A stretch of DNA of 64,000 nt from VAXT01 sp035318925 (lineage in GTDB: Bacteria; Actinomycetota; Thermoleophilia; Gaiellales; Gaiellaceae), in the NCBI GenBank assembly GCA_035318925.1, contig DATHDS010000011.1:1-64000 (forward strand), written 5' to 3'. Positions 8,127 to 15,705 of the stretch are shown here, in pieces. Position 1 is the first letter of the stretch; each line of letters begins with the position of its first letter. The notes below the pieces were generated by a model, which saw only the letters and a list, made by a program, of their open reading frames with translations, was not told the origin of the DNA and did no database searches. The translations under genes and the position numbers were made by a program.

Positions 8127-9416
8127 ATGCTCCAGCTCGTAGACGTCGGAAAGAAGTCCATCGCGGACTATGCGTCGCTCGCTTCGCGTGGAGTGATGGA
8201 CGAGATCCGCACGCTCGCGGAGCCGCTCGCGGGCAAGCGGGTCTTGCACCTGTCCGCGACCGCGTTCGGCGGCGGCGTGGCCGAGATCAACTACGCGCTC
8301 GTGCCGTTGATGAAGGACGTCGGTCTCGACGTCGAGTGGCGGATCATCATGGGCGACGACGAGTTCTTCGGGGTCACGAAGGCGATTCACAACGCCCTCC
8401 AGGGCGACCTGCACGGCCTGACGGCGACACAGGAGGACATCTTCCGCCGGTACAACGCGATGAACGCCGCGGAGCTCCAGGACGACTACGACTTCGTGAT
8501 CGTCCACGACCCGCAGCCGGCGGCGATCATCGACCACTTTCCGGAGTCATCAGCGAGCTGGATCTGGCGCTGCCACATCGACCTCTCGGCTCCGAACCGC
8601 GCCGTCCTCGACTTCCTGGCCCCGTCGCTCGAGCGCTACGACGCGTCGATCTTCCACATGCCGGAGTACGTGCCCCAGCACGTCCCGTTGCGCCAGGCAT
8701 TCATCTGGGCGCCCGCGATCGATCCGCTGACTCCAAAGAACATGGCCCTCTCGGCCGAGGACGCAGCGTACGTCGTCGACCAGTTCGGCATCCATCTCGA
8801 GCGGCCGCTGCTGACGCAGATCTCGCGCTTCGATCCGTGGAAGGACCCGCTCGGCGTGATCGATGCGTACCGGCTCGTCAAGCAGACCCATCCGAACGTG
8901 CAGCTCGCGCTCGTCGGCTCGATGGCCCATGACGATCCCGAGGGCTGGGACTACTACAACCGTACCGTCGCCCACGCAGCCGGCGACCCCGACATCTTCA
9001 TCCTCTCGAACCTCAACAACATCGGTTCCGTCGAGGTCAATGCCTTCCAGGTGCACTCGGCCGCGGTCATCCAGAAGTCGATTCGCGAAGGCTTCGGATT
9101 GACCGTGACCGAGGCGCTGTGGAAGGGGCGGCCGACCGTCGCGGGCCGCGCCGGCGGGATCGTTGCGCAGATCCGCGACGGGGAGACCGGCTGGCTCGTC
9201 AATTCTCCAGTGGAGTGTGCCGACGCGTGTCGCGAGATCCTCGACGGCCCAGCCGCGGCGTCGGCTCGCGGGCGGCGGGGGAAGGAGGACGTCCGCCAGC
9301 GCTTCCTCATGCCCCGTCTGCTGCGGGACTGGCTGGCGCTGTTCAATCGCCTCGACGGGAACGAGCTCGGCGAGACCGGCCTCGTCACCGTCGCCACGAC
9401 TGCCTCCGCGCGCTAG
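8127..9416 (+). CDS. treT: Trehalose synthase TreT-like glycosyltransferase (GT4)
   Basis: TreT joins NDP-glucose and glucose into trehalose in one reversible step. The 429-residue product matches the family along its length: VGKKSIADYASLAS at the N-terminus, SATAFGGGVAEINYALVPLM, TKAIHNALQGD, IVHDPQPAAI, WRCHIDLS, the donor-site segment QISRFDPWKDP, and the GT4 loop SIREGFGLTVTEALWKGRPTV. The ATG at 8127 begins the conserved region; a longer frame upstream is the antisense-like tail of the previous gene. It is followed after 19 bp by a GT20 gene and preceded by a stress-type anti-sigma gene, consistent with an osmoprotectant role. Confidence 0.85.
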   Translation: MLQLVDVGKKSIADYASLASRGVMDEIRTLAEPLAGKRVLHLSATAFGGGVAEINYALVPLMKDVGLDVEWRIIMGDDEFFGVTKAIHNALQGDLHGLTATQEDIFRRYNAMNAAELQDDYDFVIVHDPQPAAIIDHFPESSASWIWRCHIDLSAPNRAVLDFLAPSLERYDASIFHMPEYVPQHVPLRQAFIWAPAIDPLTPKNMALSAEDAAYVVDQFGIHLERPLLTQISRFDPWKDPLGVIDAYRLVKQTHPNVQLALVGSMAHDDPEGWDYYNRTVAHAAGDPDIFILSNLNNIGSVEVNAFQVHSAAVIQKSIREGFGLTVTEALWKGRPTVAGRAGGIVAQIRDGETGWLVNSPVECADACREILDGPAAASARGRRGKEDVRQRFLMPRLLRDWLALFNRLDGNELGETGLVTVATTASAR

Positions 9417-9435
9417 AGCGCTAGGGTCCCCCGCG

Positions 9436-10908
9436 ATGGTTGAGCGCCGGCGGCTGATCGTCGTCTCGAACCGCGGCCCCGCCTCGTTCTCGCGCGACGA
9501 GGACGGCAAGCGCGTGGCCCGGCGCGGCGGCGGCGGGCTCGTCACCGCCCTCCGCAGCCTGGTCGCCCATCACGACGTGACCTGGATCGCGAGTGCGATG
9601 ACGGAGGAAGACCGCGCGGTCGTCGACGAGGCCGGGGGCGAGGCGGTCGAGGAGCTCGCGCGCGACGGGTCTTCGTACCGGCTGCGGCTCGTCGCCCACG
9701 ACCCTGCGGCCTACGACTGGTTCTACAACGTCGTCGCGAACCCGACGCTCTGGTTTCTCCAGCACTATCTCTGGGGGCTCGCCTACGCCCCGGATATCGA
9801 CCAGGGCCTCTATCACGCCTGGGACGAGGGCTACGTCCCGGTCAACCGGGCCTTCGCGGACGCGACGCTCGCCGAGCTCGAGGCCCAACCCGACGCGGCG
9901 GTGTTCTTCCACGACTACCACCTCTATCTGGCGCCCCGGTACGTCCGGGAAGCGCGGCCGGATGTGCCGATGGCCCACTTCGTCCACATTCCCTGGCCCG
10001 GGCCGAACATCTGGCGGGTGCTGCCGGAGCCGATCCGGGACGCTCTCCACGACGGGCTGCTCGCAAACGACGTGCTCGGCTTCCACGCGCAACGCTGGCG
10101 CCGGAGCTTTCTCCGGTCGAGCCGCGACCTGCTCGTCGCCGACTGCGACTTCGAGCAGAGCATCGTCACGCACCGAGACGGCCGCACCTTTGTCGCCGCG
10201 CGGCCGATCTCGGTCGACCCCGCCGAATTCGAGGAGCTCGCCGTGAGCGAGCAGGTTCGGCGTTGCGAAGCCGACCTGGCAGCGCGACGGCCGGAGTTCC
10301 TCGTGCTGCGGGTCGACCGCACCGACCCGTCCAAGAACGTCGTGCGCGGGTTTCGGGCGTTCGAGTTCTATCTGCACGCCCACCCCGAGATGCACGGGCG
10401 GGTGGGGATGCTCGCGCTCCTCGACCCTTCGCGGCAGGACATCCCCGAGTACGCGGAGTACGTGGGCGCGATCCAGCGCGCCGCGCGGGTCGTCAACGAT
10501 CGGTTTCAGCGCAACGGCTGGACGCCGGTCGACCTGCGCATCGAGGACAACTTCCCGCTGACCGTGGCTGCCTACAAGCAGTACGACGTGCTGCTCGTGA
10601 ACGCGATCTACGACGGGCTCAACCTCGTGGCGAAGGAGGGGCCGCTCGTGAACGAGCGCGACGGCGTTCTGATCCTCTCGGAGAACGCCGGGGCGCACGA
10701 GGAGCTCGGGCCCTGGGCGCTCTCGGTCAATCCGTTCGACATCGAGGCGCAGGCGCAGGCGATCCATGCGGCGATCGAGATGCCGCGGGACGAGCGCCGC
10801 GCCCGGCTGGAGGCGATCCGCGAGCAGGTGCGGGCCCACGACGTCGCCGCCTGGCTCGAGACCCAGCTCGAGGATCTCGACCGCTGGTCGGCCCGGGCGG
10901 CGACGTGA
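9436..10908 (+). CDS. GT20 trehalose-6-phosphate-synthase-like enzyme, divergent
   Basis: GT20 enzymes use NDP-glucose and a sugar phosphate. The 490-residue product has VVSNRGP at the N-terminus, a glycine loop GGGGLVTAL, HDYHLYLAP, HIPWPGPNIWRVLP, GFHAQRW, and a late NLVAKEGPLVN segment, all in OtsA order. Two substrate-binding stretches differ from canonical OtsA: RVDRTDPSKN replaces the usual RxDYxKG, and PWPGPNIW replaces PFPSSEIF. The product may therefore not be trehalose-6-phosphate. No OtsB phosphatase is in the window. TAGGGT at 9422-9427 lies 8 nt before the ATG, indicating an internal leaderless promoter. Confidence 0.8.
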   Translation: MVERRRLIVVSNRGPASFSRDEDGKRVARRGGGGLVTALRSLVAHHDVTWIASAMTEEDRAVVDEAGGEAVEELARDGSSYRLRLVAHDPAAYDWFYNVVANPTLWFLQHYLWGLAYAPDIDQGLYHAWDEGYVPVNRAFADATLAELEAQPDAAVFFHDYHLYLAPRYVREARPDVPMAHFVHIPWPGPNIWRVLPEPIRDALHDGLLANDVLGFHAQRWRRSFLRSSRDLLVADCDFEQSIVTHRDGRTFVAARPISVDPAEFEELAVSEQVRRCEADLAARRPEFLVLRVDRTDPSKNVVRGFRAFEFYLHAHPEMHGRVGMLALLDPSRQDIPEYAEYVGAIQRAARVVNDRFQRNGWTPVDLRIEDNFPLTVAAYKQYDVLLVNAIYDGLNLVAKEGPLVNERDGVLILSENAGAHEELGPWALSVNPFDIEAQAQAIHAAIEMPRDERRARLEAIREQVRAHDVAAWLETQLEDLDRWSARAAT

Positions 10909-11351
10909 GCGACCTCTCGCACGTCGACGAGACCGGCCGTGTGCGGATGGTCGACGTTGGCGGGAAGGACGTCTCGCGGCGGCGCGCGGTGGCGCGCGCG
11001 AGCCTGCGCATGGCTCCTGCGACGGCGCGGCGCCTGCGCGAGCTGCCGAAAGGGGATGCGCTCGCGGCGGCGCAGATCGCCGGGATCATGGCTGCGAAGC
11101 GGACGAGCGAGCTGATTCCGCTCTGCCACCCGCTGCCGTTGACCCACGTGGACGTGGAGCTCTCCGTCGGGGAGGAGTCGGTGGAGATCACGGCTTCGGC
11201 CGAGACGACGGCGCAGACCGGCGTCGAGATGGAGGCGTTGGTGGGTGCCACGGTCGCTGCGTTGACGGTGTACGACATGGCAAAGGCCGTCGACGACGGC
11301 ATGGAGCTGACCGAAGTGCGCCTCGTCGAGAAGACGAAGGCGCCGGCGTGA
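10905..11351 (+). CDS. moaC: Cyclic pyranopterin monophosphate synthase MoaC
   Basis: MoaC converts the MoaA product to cyclic pyranopterin monophosphate in molybdenum cofactor synthesis. The 148-residue length is typical. Conserved runs are MVDVGGKDVSRRRAVARA, AGIMAAKRTSELIPLCHPL (catalytic Lys and His region), and TGVEMEALVGATVAALTVYDM. The GTG start overlaps the GT20 stop by 4 bp and its stop overlaps the mogA GTG, so it is translated as part of a chain that runs from the sugar genes into mogA. Confidence 0.96.
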   Translation: MSDLSHVDETGRVRMVDVGGKDVSRRRAVARASLRMAPATARRLRELPKGDALAAAQIAGIMAAKRTSELIPLCHPLPLTHVDVELSVGEESVEITASAETTAQTGVEMEALVGATVAALTVYDMAKAVDDGMELTEVRLVEKTKAPA

Positions 11352-11827
11352 AGGCCGCCGTCCTCACGGTCTCGGACGGCGTTGATATGGGGACTCGCGA
11401 TGATGCGAGCGGCGATCTCCTAGAGGAGCTGCTGCGCGGCGAGGGCTACGACGTCGTGCGGCGCGTCGTGCCCGACGAGCGGGACGCGATCGCCGAGGCG
11501 ATCGAAGAGCTCGCGGGCGAAGCGAGACTCGTCCTGACCACCGGCGGCACCGGCCTTGGGCCGAGAGACGTGACGCCCGAGGCGACGATGACCGTCCTCG
11601 AGCGCATGGCGCCGGGGATCGCGGAGGCGATCCGCGCCGACTCGATCGCAAAGACGCCGCACGCCCTGCTCTCCCGAGGGGTTGCCGGTGTCCGCGGCCA
11701 GACGCTCGTCGTCAACCTGCCGGGCTCGACCGGAGGCTGCCGCGACGGGTTCGCCGTCCTGCAGCCGGCGCTGGAGCATGCGCTGAAGCTGCTGGCCGGC
11801 GAGGAGACGGCCCACCGCCAGTCGTGA
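11348..11827 (+). CDS. mogA: Molybdopterin adenylyltransferase, MogA/MoaB family
   Basis: This enzyme activates molybdopterin with ATP for metal insertion by MoeA. The 159-residue MoCF-fold protein has AVLTVSDGV at the N-terminus, VLTTGGTGLGPRDVTPEAT (substrate loop), and LVVNLPGSTGGCRDGFAVL near the end. It overlaps moaC by 4 bp. MogA and MoaB are hard to separate by sequence alone; with moaC and a moeA in the same window a Moco role is secure. Confidence 0.92.
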   Translation: MKAAVLTVSDGVDMGTRDDASGDLLEELLRGEGYDVVRRVVPDERDAIAEAIEELAGEARLVLTTGGTGLGPRDVTPEATMTVLERMAPGIAEAIRADSIAKTPHALLSRGVAGVRGQTLVVNLPGSTGGCRDGFAVLQPALEHALKLLAGEETAHRQS

Positions 11828-11876
11828 TCGCCGCCGTTCCAATCCGGCCGGGCAGGCGAAGCCCGCCCGCCCTTTG

Positions 11877-12740
11877 ATGCGGATCCGCCCAGTCGGCTCC
11901 TTGGCCAAGCGGTTCGCCTCGCTCGTGAAGATCGAGCACACGGTCTTCGCGCTCCCGTTCGCCTACGTGGGGGCGTTCCTCGCCGTCGACGGCGTGCCGA
12001 GCGCGCACGGTCTCTTCTGGATCACGGTCGCGATGGTCGGTGCCCGCTCGCTGGCGATGGGGCTGAACCGACTGGTCGACGCCGGCATCGACGCGCGCAA
12101 CCCGCGCACGGCGACCCGCGAACTGCCCGCCGGGCGGCTGACCGGCTGGCAGGTGGCGCTCTTTTGCGCCGCGTCGCTGGGTATCTTCCTGCTCGCCGTC
12201 TACCAGCTCGACCCGCTTGTGCGCTGGCTGTGGCCGATCCCGGTCGTGGGCTTCGTCATCTACCCGTATCTGAAGCGCTTCACCTGGCTCTCGCACCTGT
12301 GGCTCGGAGCCGTGGACGGTCTCGCCCCGGTCGGCGGCTGGGTTGCGATCAAGGGCGAGCTGCCCTGGCAGGCCTGGGCGCTCGGAGGGGCCGTCGCCTG
12401 CTGGGTGGCGGGGTTCGACCACTTCTACTCGCTCCTCGACGTCGAGGTCGACCGGCGAGAAGGGCTGCGCTCGGTCGCGACCCGCTTCGGCGAGGGCGGC
12501 GCGTTCTGGGGCGCGCGGCTGCTCCATGCCCTGACCGTGGCGCTGCTCGTCGCCGCGGGACTCGGCCTCTCGGTCGGCATCTTCTACTGGCTCGGCGTCG
12601 CTGCGGTCGCGGCGCTCCTCCTCTACGAACACTCCCTGGTCAGCCCGGGAGACCTGCGCCGCCTGGACACCGCGTTCTTCACGATGAACGGCGTCATCAG
12701 CGTGGCGTTCTTCGCGTTCGTCCTGGCCGACTCGCTCTAG
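11877..12740 (+). CDS. UbiA-family prenyltransferase
   Basis: An integral membrane prenyltransferase of 287 residues with about eight membrane segments. The two Asp-rich motifs are present: NRLVDAGIDARNPRTATREL (NxxxDxxxD, residues near 65) and DHFYSLLDVEVDRREGLRS (near 185). The strong resemblance to 4-hydroxybenzoate-type UbiA and the futalosine-pathway MqnP suggests menaquinone ring prenylation, which fits the neighbouring cytochrome c and haem genes, but no other menaquinone gene is here to prove it. ATG at 11877 was chosen; a TTG lies 3 bp upstream. Confidence 0.85.
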   Translation: MRIRPVGSLAKRFASLVKIEHTVFALPFAYVGAFLAVDGVPSAHGLFWITVAMVGARSLAMGLNRLVDAGIDARNPRTATRELPAGRLTGWQVALFCAASLGIFLLAVYQLDPLVRWLWPIPVVGFVIYPYLKRFTWLSHLWLGAVDGLAPVGGWVAIKGELPWQAWALGGAVACWVAGFDHFYSLLDVEVDRREGLRSVATRFGEGGAFWGARLLHALTVALLVAAGLGLSVGIFYWLGVAAVAALLLYEHSLVSPGDLRRLDTAFFTMNGVISVAFFAFVLADSL

Positions 12741-12763
12741 GCCGGACACGTCTCTGCCCGACA

Positions 12764-12786
12764 TGTCCGGTGCCTGGCACTGGACA
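12764..12786. repeat. Near-perfect 23-bp palindrome (REP-like)
   Basis: TGTCC-g-GTGCC-t-GGCAC-t-GGACA reads almost identically on both strands; one base pair breaks the symmetry. A second inverted pair (CCGGACA near 12742 with TGTCCGG at 12764-12770) overlaps it. It fills the ubiA-ccmA gap and may act as a terminator or be a dispersed palindromic repeat. Confidence 0.45.
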
Positions 12787-12858
12787 CGGCCTCTGGTGAC
12801 AGGCTGATGGAGCGGTCCTGGCTAGGGACGCCGAACCCTCCGGACTACACTCGATGCC

Positions 12859-13440
12859 GTGATTCGGGCCCGGGAGCTGTCCAAGCGGTTTGGCGACAAG
12901 CGCGTCCTCGATGGGCTCGATCTCGAGGTGCCGCGTGGCGGGTTCGTGCTCGTGACGGGGCCGAACGGGTCCGGGAAGACGACCCTGCTACGCCTCTGCG
13001 CGGGGCTCGCCGCGCCGACCGGCGGCGAGCTCGGCGTTCAGGCGCCGCGGGCGGCGATCGGGTTCCTTGGCCACGAGGCGCTCCTCTACCGGGAGCTGAC
13101 GGCGCTCGAGAACCTCGATCTCTACGGGCGCCTGTACCGGCTGCCGGAGCGGCGCGAGCGCTCCGGCGCCATGCTCGAGCGCTTCGGGCTCTGGCGCGTG
13201 AGGAACGAGCGGGCCGGGACCTTCTCCCGCGGCATGCTCCAGCGCCTGGCCCTCTGCCGCACGTTCCTGCATGACCCGGACCTGCTCCTGCTCGACGAGC
13301 CGTTCGACGGCCTGGACGCCGAGGGCACTGATCTGCTCCACCAGGAGCTCGCCGAGCGCGCGGGCTGCACCGCGCTCGTCGCGACGCACGACCCGGGGTC
13401 GCTCGAGACCCGGGCAACCGCGCGGCTCGCCCTCGTATGA
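12859..13440 (+). CDS. ccmA: Haem-exporter-type ABC ATPase CcmA
   Basis: ATPase of the CcmAB transporter that works with CcmC/D/E in system I cytochrome c maturation. The 193-residue product has Walker A GPNGSGKTT (near 35), Q-loop region FLGHEALLY, signature FSRGMLQRL, Walker B LLLLDEPFDGLD and switch His ATHD. TACACT (12846-12851) lies 7 nt before the GTG start, so a leaderless promoter for the whole ccm-hem operon probably lies here. It overlaps ccmB by 4 bp. Confidence 0.9.
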   Translation: MIRARELSKRFGDKRVLDGLDLEVPRGGFVLVTGPNGSGKTTLLRLCAGLAAPTGGELGVQAPRAAIGFLGHEALLYRELTALENLDLYGRLYRLPERRERSGAMLERFGLWRVRNERAGTFSRGMLQRLALCRTFLHDPDLLLLDEPFDGLDAEGTDLLHQELAERAGCTALVATHDPGSLETRATARLALV

Positions 13441-14078
13441 GCGGCTACGCCGCAGACGTCGCCGCGCTCGCGCGGAAGGACCTCCTCCTCGAGCTCCGCT
13501 CGCGCGAAACGCTGCCGGCGATGCTCCTCTTCGTCGTCTCGGCGCTGACCGTCTTCCACTTCGCGCTGCCGGCCGGCTCCTCGGCCCGCGCCGAGACGGG
13601 CCTACTCTGGATTGCGATCGTCTTCACCGCGCTGCTCGGCCTCGGCCGCGCCTTCGCCGCGGAACGCGAGCAGGGAGCCCTCGACGGCCTCGTCCTCGCG
13701 CCGTGCGACCGCAGCGCGATCTGGCTCGGGAAGACGCTCGGCGTGACCGCGTTCCTCGTCCTGGCCGAGCTGGTCGCGCTGCCGGCGTTCGCGCTCTTCT
13801 TCCACTCGCTTTCGTGGGAGCTCGTGGCCGCGGTCGCCCTCGCCGACGTCGGGATTGCCGCCATCGGCACCTTGCTGGCCGCGATGGCCGCCGCGAGCCG
13901 CGCGCGCGAGCTGCTCCTGCCGCTCATGTTCCTGCCGCTCGTGATTCCGGTCGTGATCGGTGGAGTCGGCGCGAGCGTCGCGGCCAATCCCGGCTCTTTC
14001 CTCGCCTTTCTCGGTCTGTACGACGCGGTTTTTGCGATCCTCTGCTGGGCGAGCTTTGAGTACGTGGTCACGGAATAG
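13437..14078 (+). CDS. ccmB: Haem exporter membrane protein CcmB
   Basis: The 213-residue permease partner of CcmA has six predicted membrane helices. Family features are LARKDLLLELRSRETLPAMLLF at the N-terminus and FAAEREQGALDGLVLAPCDRSAIWLGKTLG in the first cytoplasmic loop. It sits between ccmA (4-bp overlap) and ccmC, whose likely start lies inside its last codons. Confidence 0.9.
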   Translation: MSGYAADVAALARKDLLLELRSRETLPAMLLFVVSALTVFHFALPAGSSARAETGLLWIAIVFTALLGLGRAFAAEREQGALDGLVLAPCDRSAIWLGKTLGVTAFLVLAELVALPAFALFFHSLSWELVAAVALADVGIAAIGTLLAAMAAASRARELLLPLMFLPLVIPVVIGGVGASVAANPGSFLAFLGLYDAVFAILCWASFEYVVTE

Positions 14079-14778
14079 AAACGGTCGAGCCGGCAAAGCC
14101 GGCGACGCCTCGGTTGCCGCGGCACTTGCGGTCGCAGCCACGGGCCTCCTCGTCGGGGGGCTTGCGCTCGCCTTCTTCTGGGCGCCCGAGGACGCCGACC
14201 AGGGCTTCAGCCAGAAGATCTTCTACATCCACGTTCCGATCGCGCTGACCGCGTACGCCTGCTTCATCGTCGGTGCGTGGAAGGCGCTGCGGCTGCTCGG
14301 CACGCGCGACCGGCGCTACGACCTCGAGAGCTACACCGCGATCCACATGGGCGTCATCTTCGGCCTGCTCACGCTCGTCACCGGCTCGATCTGGGCCAAG
14401 GTCTCGTGGGGTCAGTGGTGGACCTGGGGTGAGCGTCAGCTCGTACTGTTCCTGATCCTGTTCCTCTTCTACTCCTCGTACTTCATGCTCCGCTACTCGA
14501 CGGATCCGGGGCCGCGGCGCGAGCGCAACTCGGCGGTCTATGCGCTCTTCGGTGTCGTGTTGATCCCGGTCAGCTTCCTCGCCGTGCGAATCGCGGGGAC
14601 GATCCTGCACCCGACGATCTTCACGCACAAGGGCGCGAACCTCCCAGGCACGATGCTCGTCTCCGTGGCCGTCTGCTTTGCGGGAATGCTGACGCTCGCC
14701 GCCACCCTCTACCGCGTCGAGCTCGCGGGGAAGCGCATCGACGCGAGCCTGCGCGAGCTGCGGGAGCTACTGGCGTGA
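14056..14778 (+). CDS. ccmC: Cytochrome c biogenesis protein CcmC
   Basis: CcmC handles haem for transfer to CcmE. The 240-residue product has six membrane helices, conserved His in KIFYIHVPIALTAY and HPTIFTHKG, and a tryptophan-rich loop. That loop reads WGQWWTWGERQ, whereas family members usually carry WGxWWxWD; the Asp is replaced by Gly-Glu. The only reasonable start is TTG at 14056, inside ccmB, because the next in-frame start codon would remove the first helix. The stop overlaps the ccmD-like GTG. Confidence 0.85.
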   Translation: MSTWSRNRNGRAGKAGDASVAAALAVAATGLLVGGLALAFFWAPEDADQGFSQKIFYIHVPIALTAYACFIVGAWKALRLLGTRDRRYDLESYTAIHMGVIFGLLTLVTGSIWAKVSWGQWWTWGERQLVLFLILFLFYSSYFMLRYSTDPGPRRERNSAVYALFGVVLIPVSFLAVRIAGTILHPTIFTHKGANLPGTMLVSVAVCFAGMLTLAATLYRVELAGKRIDASLRELRELLA

Positions 14779-14927
14779 CGACGTCGGAGAAGTACGTGAC
14801 CGCGGCCTATCTCGTTCTGCTGGGGGCGCTGCTCGCCTACCTGCTGATCATCGCGCTGAAGGTCGGGCGGCTCGAGCAGGAGCTGGCCGACCTGGCGCGC
14901 GCGGCGCGGGAGAAGCGGGGTGGCTGA
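14775..14927 (+). CDS. ccmD: CcmD-like small membrane protein
   Basis: A 50-residue product starting MTTSEKYVTAAYLVLLGALL, with one membrane helix (about 9-27) followed by a charged helix LKVGRLEQELADLARAAREK. Size, topology and position after ccmC match CcmD, which stabilises CcmC-CcmE-haem complexes. The GTG overlaps the ccmC stop and its own stop overlaps the next gene by 8 bp, which argues for real translation. Confidence 0.8.
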   Translation: MTTSEKYVTAAYLVLLGALLAYLLIIALKVGRLEQELADLARAAREKRGG

Positions 14928-15705
14928 GCTCCTCTTCTGGCCGGCGCTCCTGGCGTACGGAGAGGCGGCGTTCGCCTACGCGGGCGATGCGCGGCACCCG
15001 GGCTCGCTGGGCCGTCTCGGGACCTGGGGCGTCCGCGTCGGGTGGCTCGTGCAGACGGCGCTGCTCGTCGCGCAGGCCGCGCGCGCGGACGGCTTTCCGT
15101 GGGACACATGGGCCGGCTCGCTCAACCTGTTCGTCTGGCTCGTCGTCGGTGCGTACCTGATCTGGGGCTGCCGGCCGCGGTACCGGCTGCTCGGGCTCGT
15201 CGTGATGCCGCTCGCGGCGCTCCTGCTCGCCGTGTCGTATGCGGCGGGCGGCGTCGCCGGATCCGGCAAGTCCGGGTACTCGACGCTCTTCCTCGTCCTC
15301 CACGTCGGGCTCCTGCTCGCTGGCTTCGCGGGCCTCACGCTGGCCGCCGCGCTCGCGGCGCTCTACCTCTGGCAGGAGCGGCAGCTCAAGCGGCGCAGCT
15401 CCACGGTGCTCCGCTTCCGGGCGCCGTCGCTCGTCACGCTCGAGTCGCTCGTCGCTCGAACCGTCGCGTTCTCCCTGCCCGTCCTCACCCTGGGCATGGC
15501 CGCGGGCTTCGCGCGCCTGCGGCACGGGTCCGACCTCGATCCGCTGATCGTGCTGACCGTGCTCACGTGGGCCGTGTACGGGGCGTTCCTGGCCCTGCGG
15601 TTCGGTGTGGGCTGGCGGGGCCGGCGGGCCGCGTACACGGCATTGATCGGCTTTGCGCTCGTGATCGCGCTCCAGCTCAGCCTGCAGACGGGGCATTTCG
15701 CATGA
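14920..15705 (+). CDS. CcsA/HemX-like cytochrome c assembly protein
   Basis: A 261-residue membrane protein with about eight helices, resembling HemX/YpjD and the core of CcsA. Visible elements are an alternating N-terminal helix pair, FPWDTWAGSLNLFVWLVVGAYL, the conserved HVGLLLAGFAGLTLAAALAALYLWQERQLK stretch, and a late segment LTWAVYGAFLALR. In many bacteria hemX precedes hemA and tunes its level; here it also directly precedes hemA with 4-bp overlap. It could instead serve cytochrome c assembly with the ccm genes upstream. Confidence 0.8.
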   Translation: MAELLFWPALLAYGEAAFAYAGDARHPGSLGRLGTWGVRVGWLVQTALLVAQAARADGFPWDTWAGSLNLFVWLVVGAYLIWGCRPRYRLLGLVVMPLAALLLAVSYAAGGVAGSGKSGYSTLFLVLHVGLLLAGFAGLTLAAALAALYLWQERQLKRRSSTVLRFRAPSLVTLESLVARTVAFSLPVLTLGMAAGFARLRHGSDLDPLIVLTVLTWAVYGAFLALRFGVGWRGRRAAYTALIGFALVIALQLSLQTGHFA

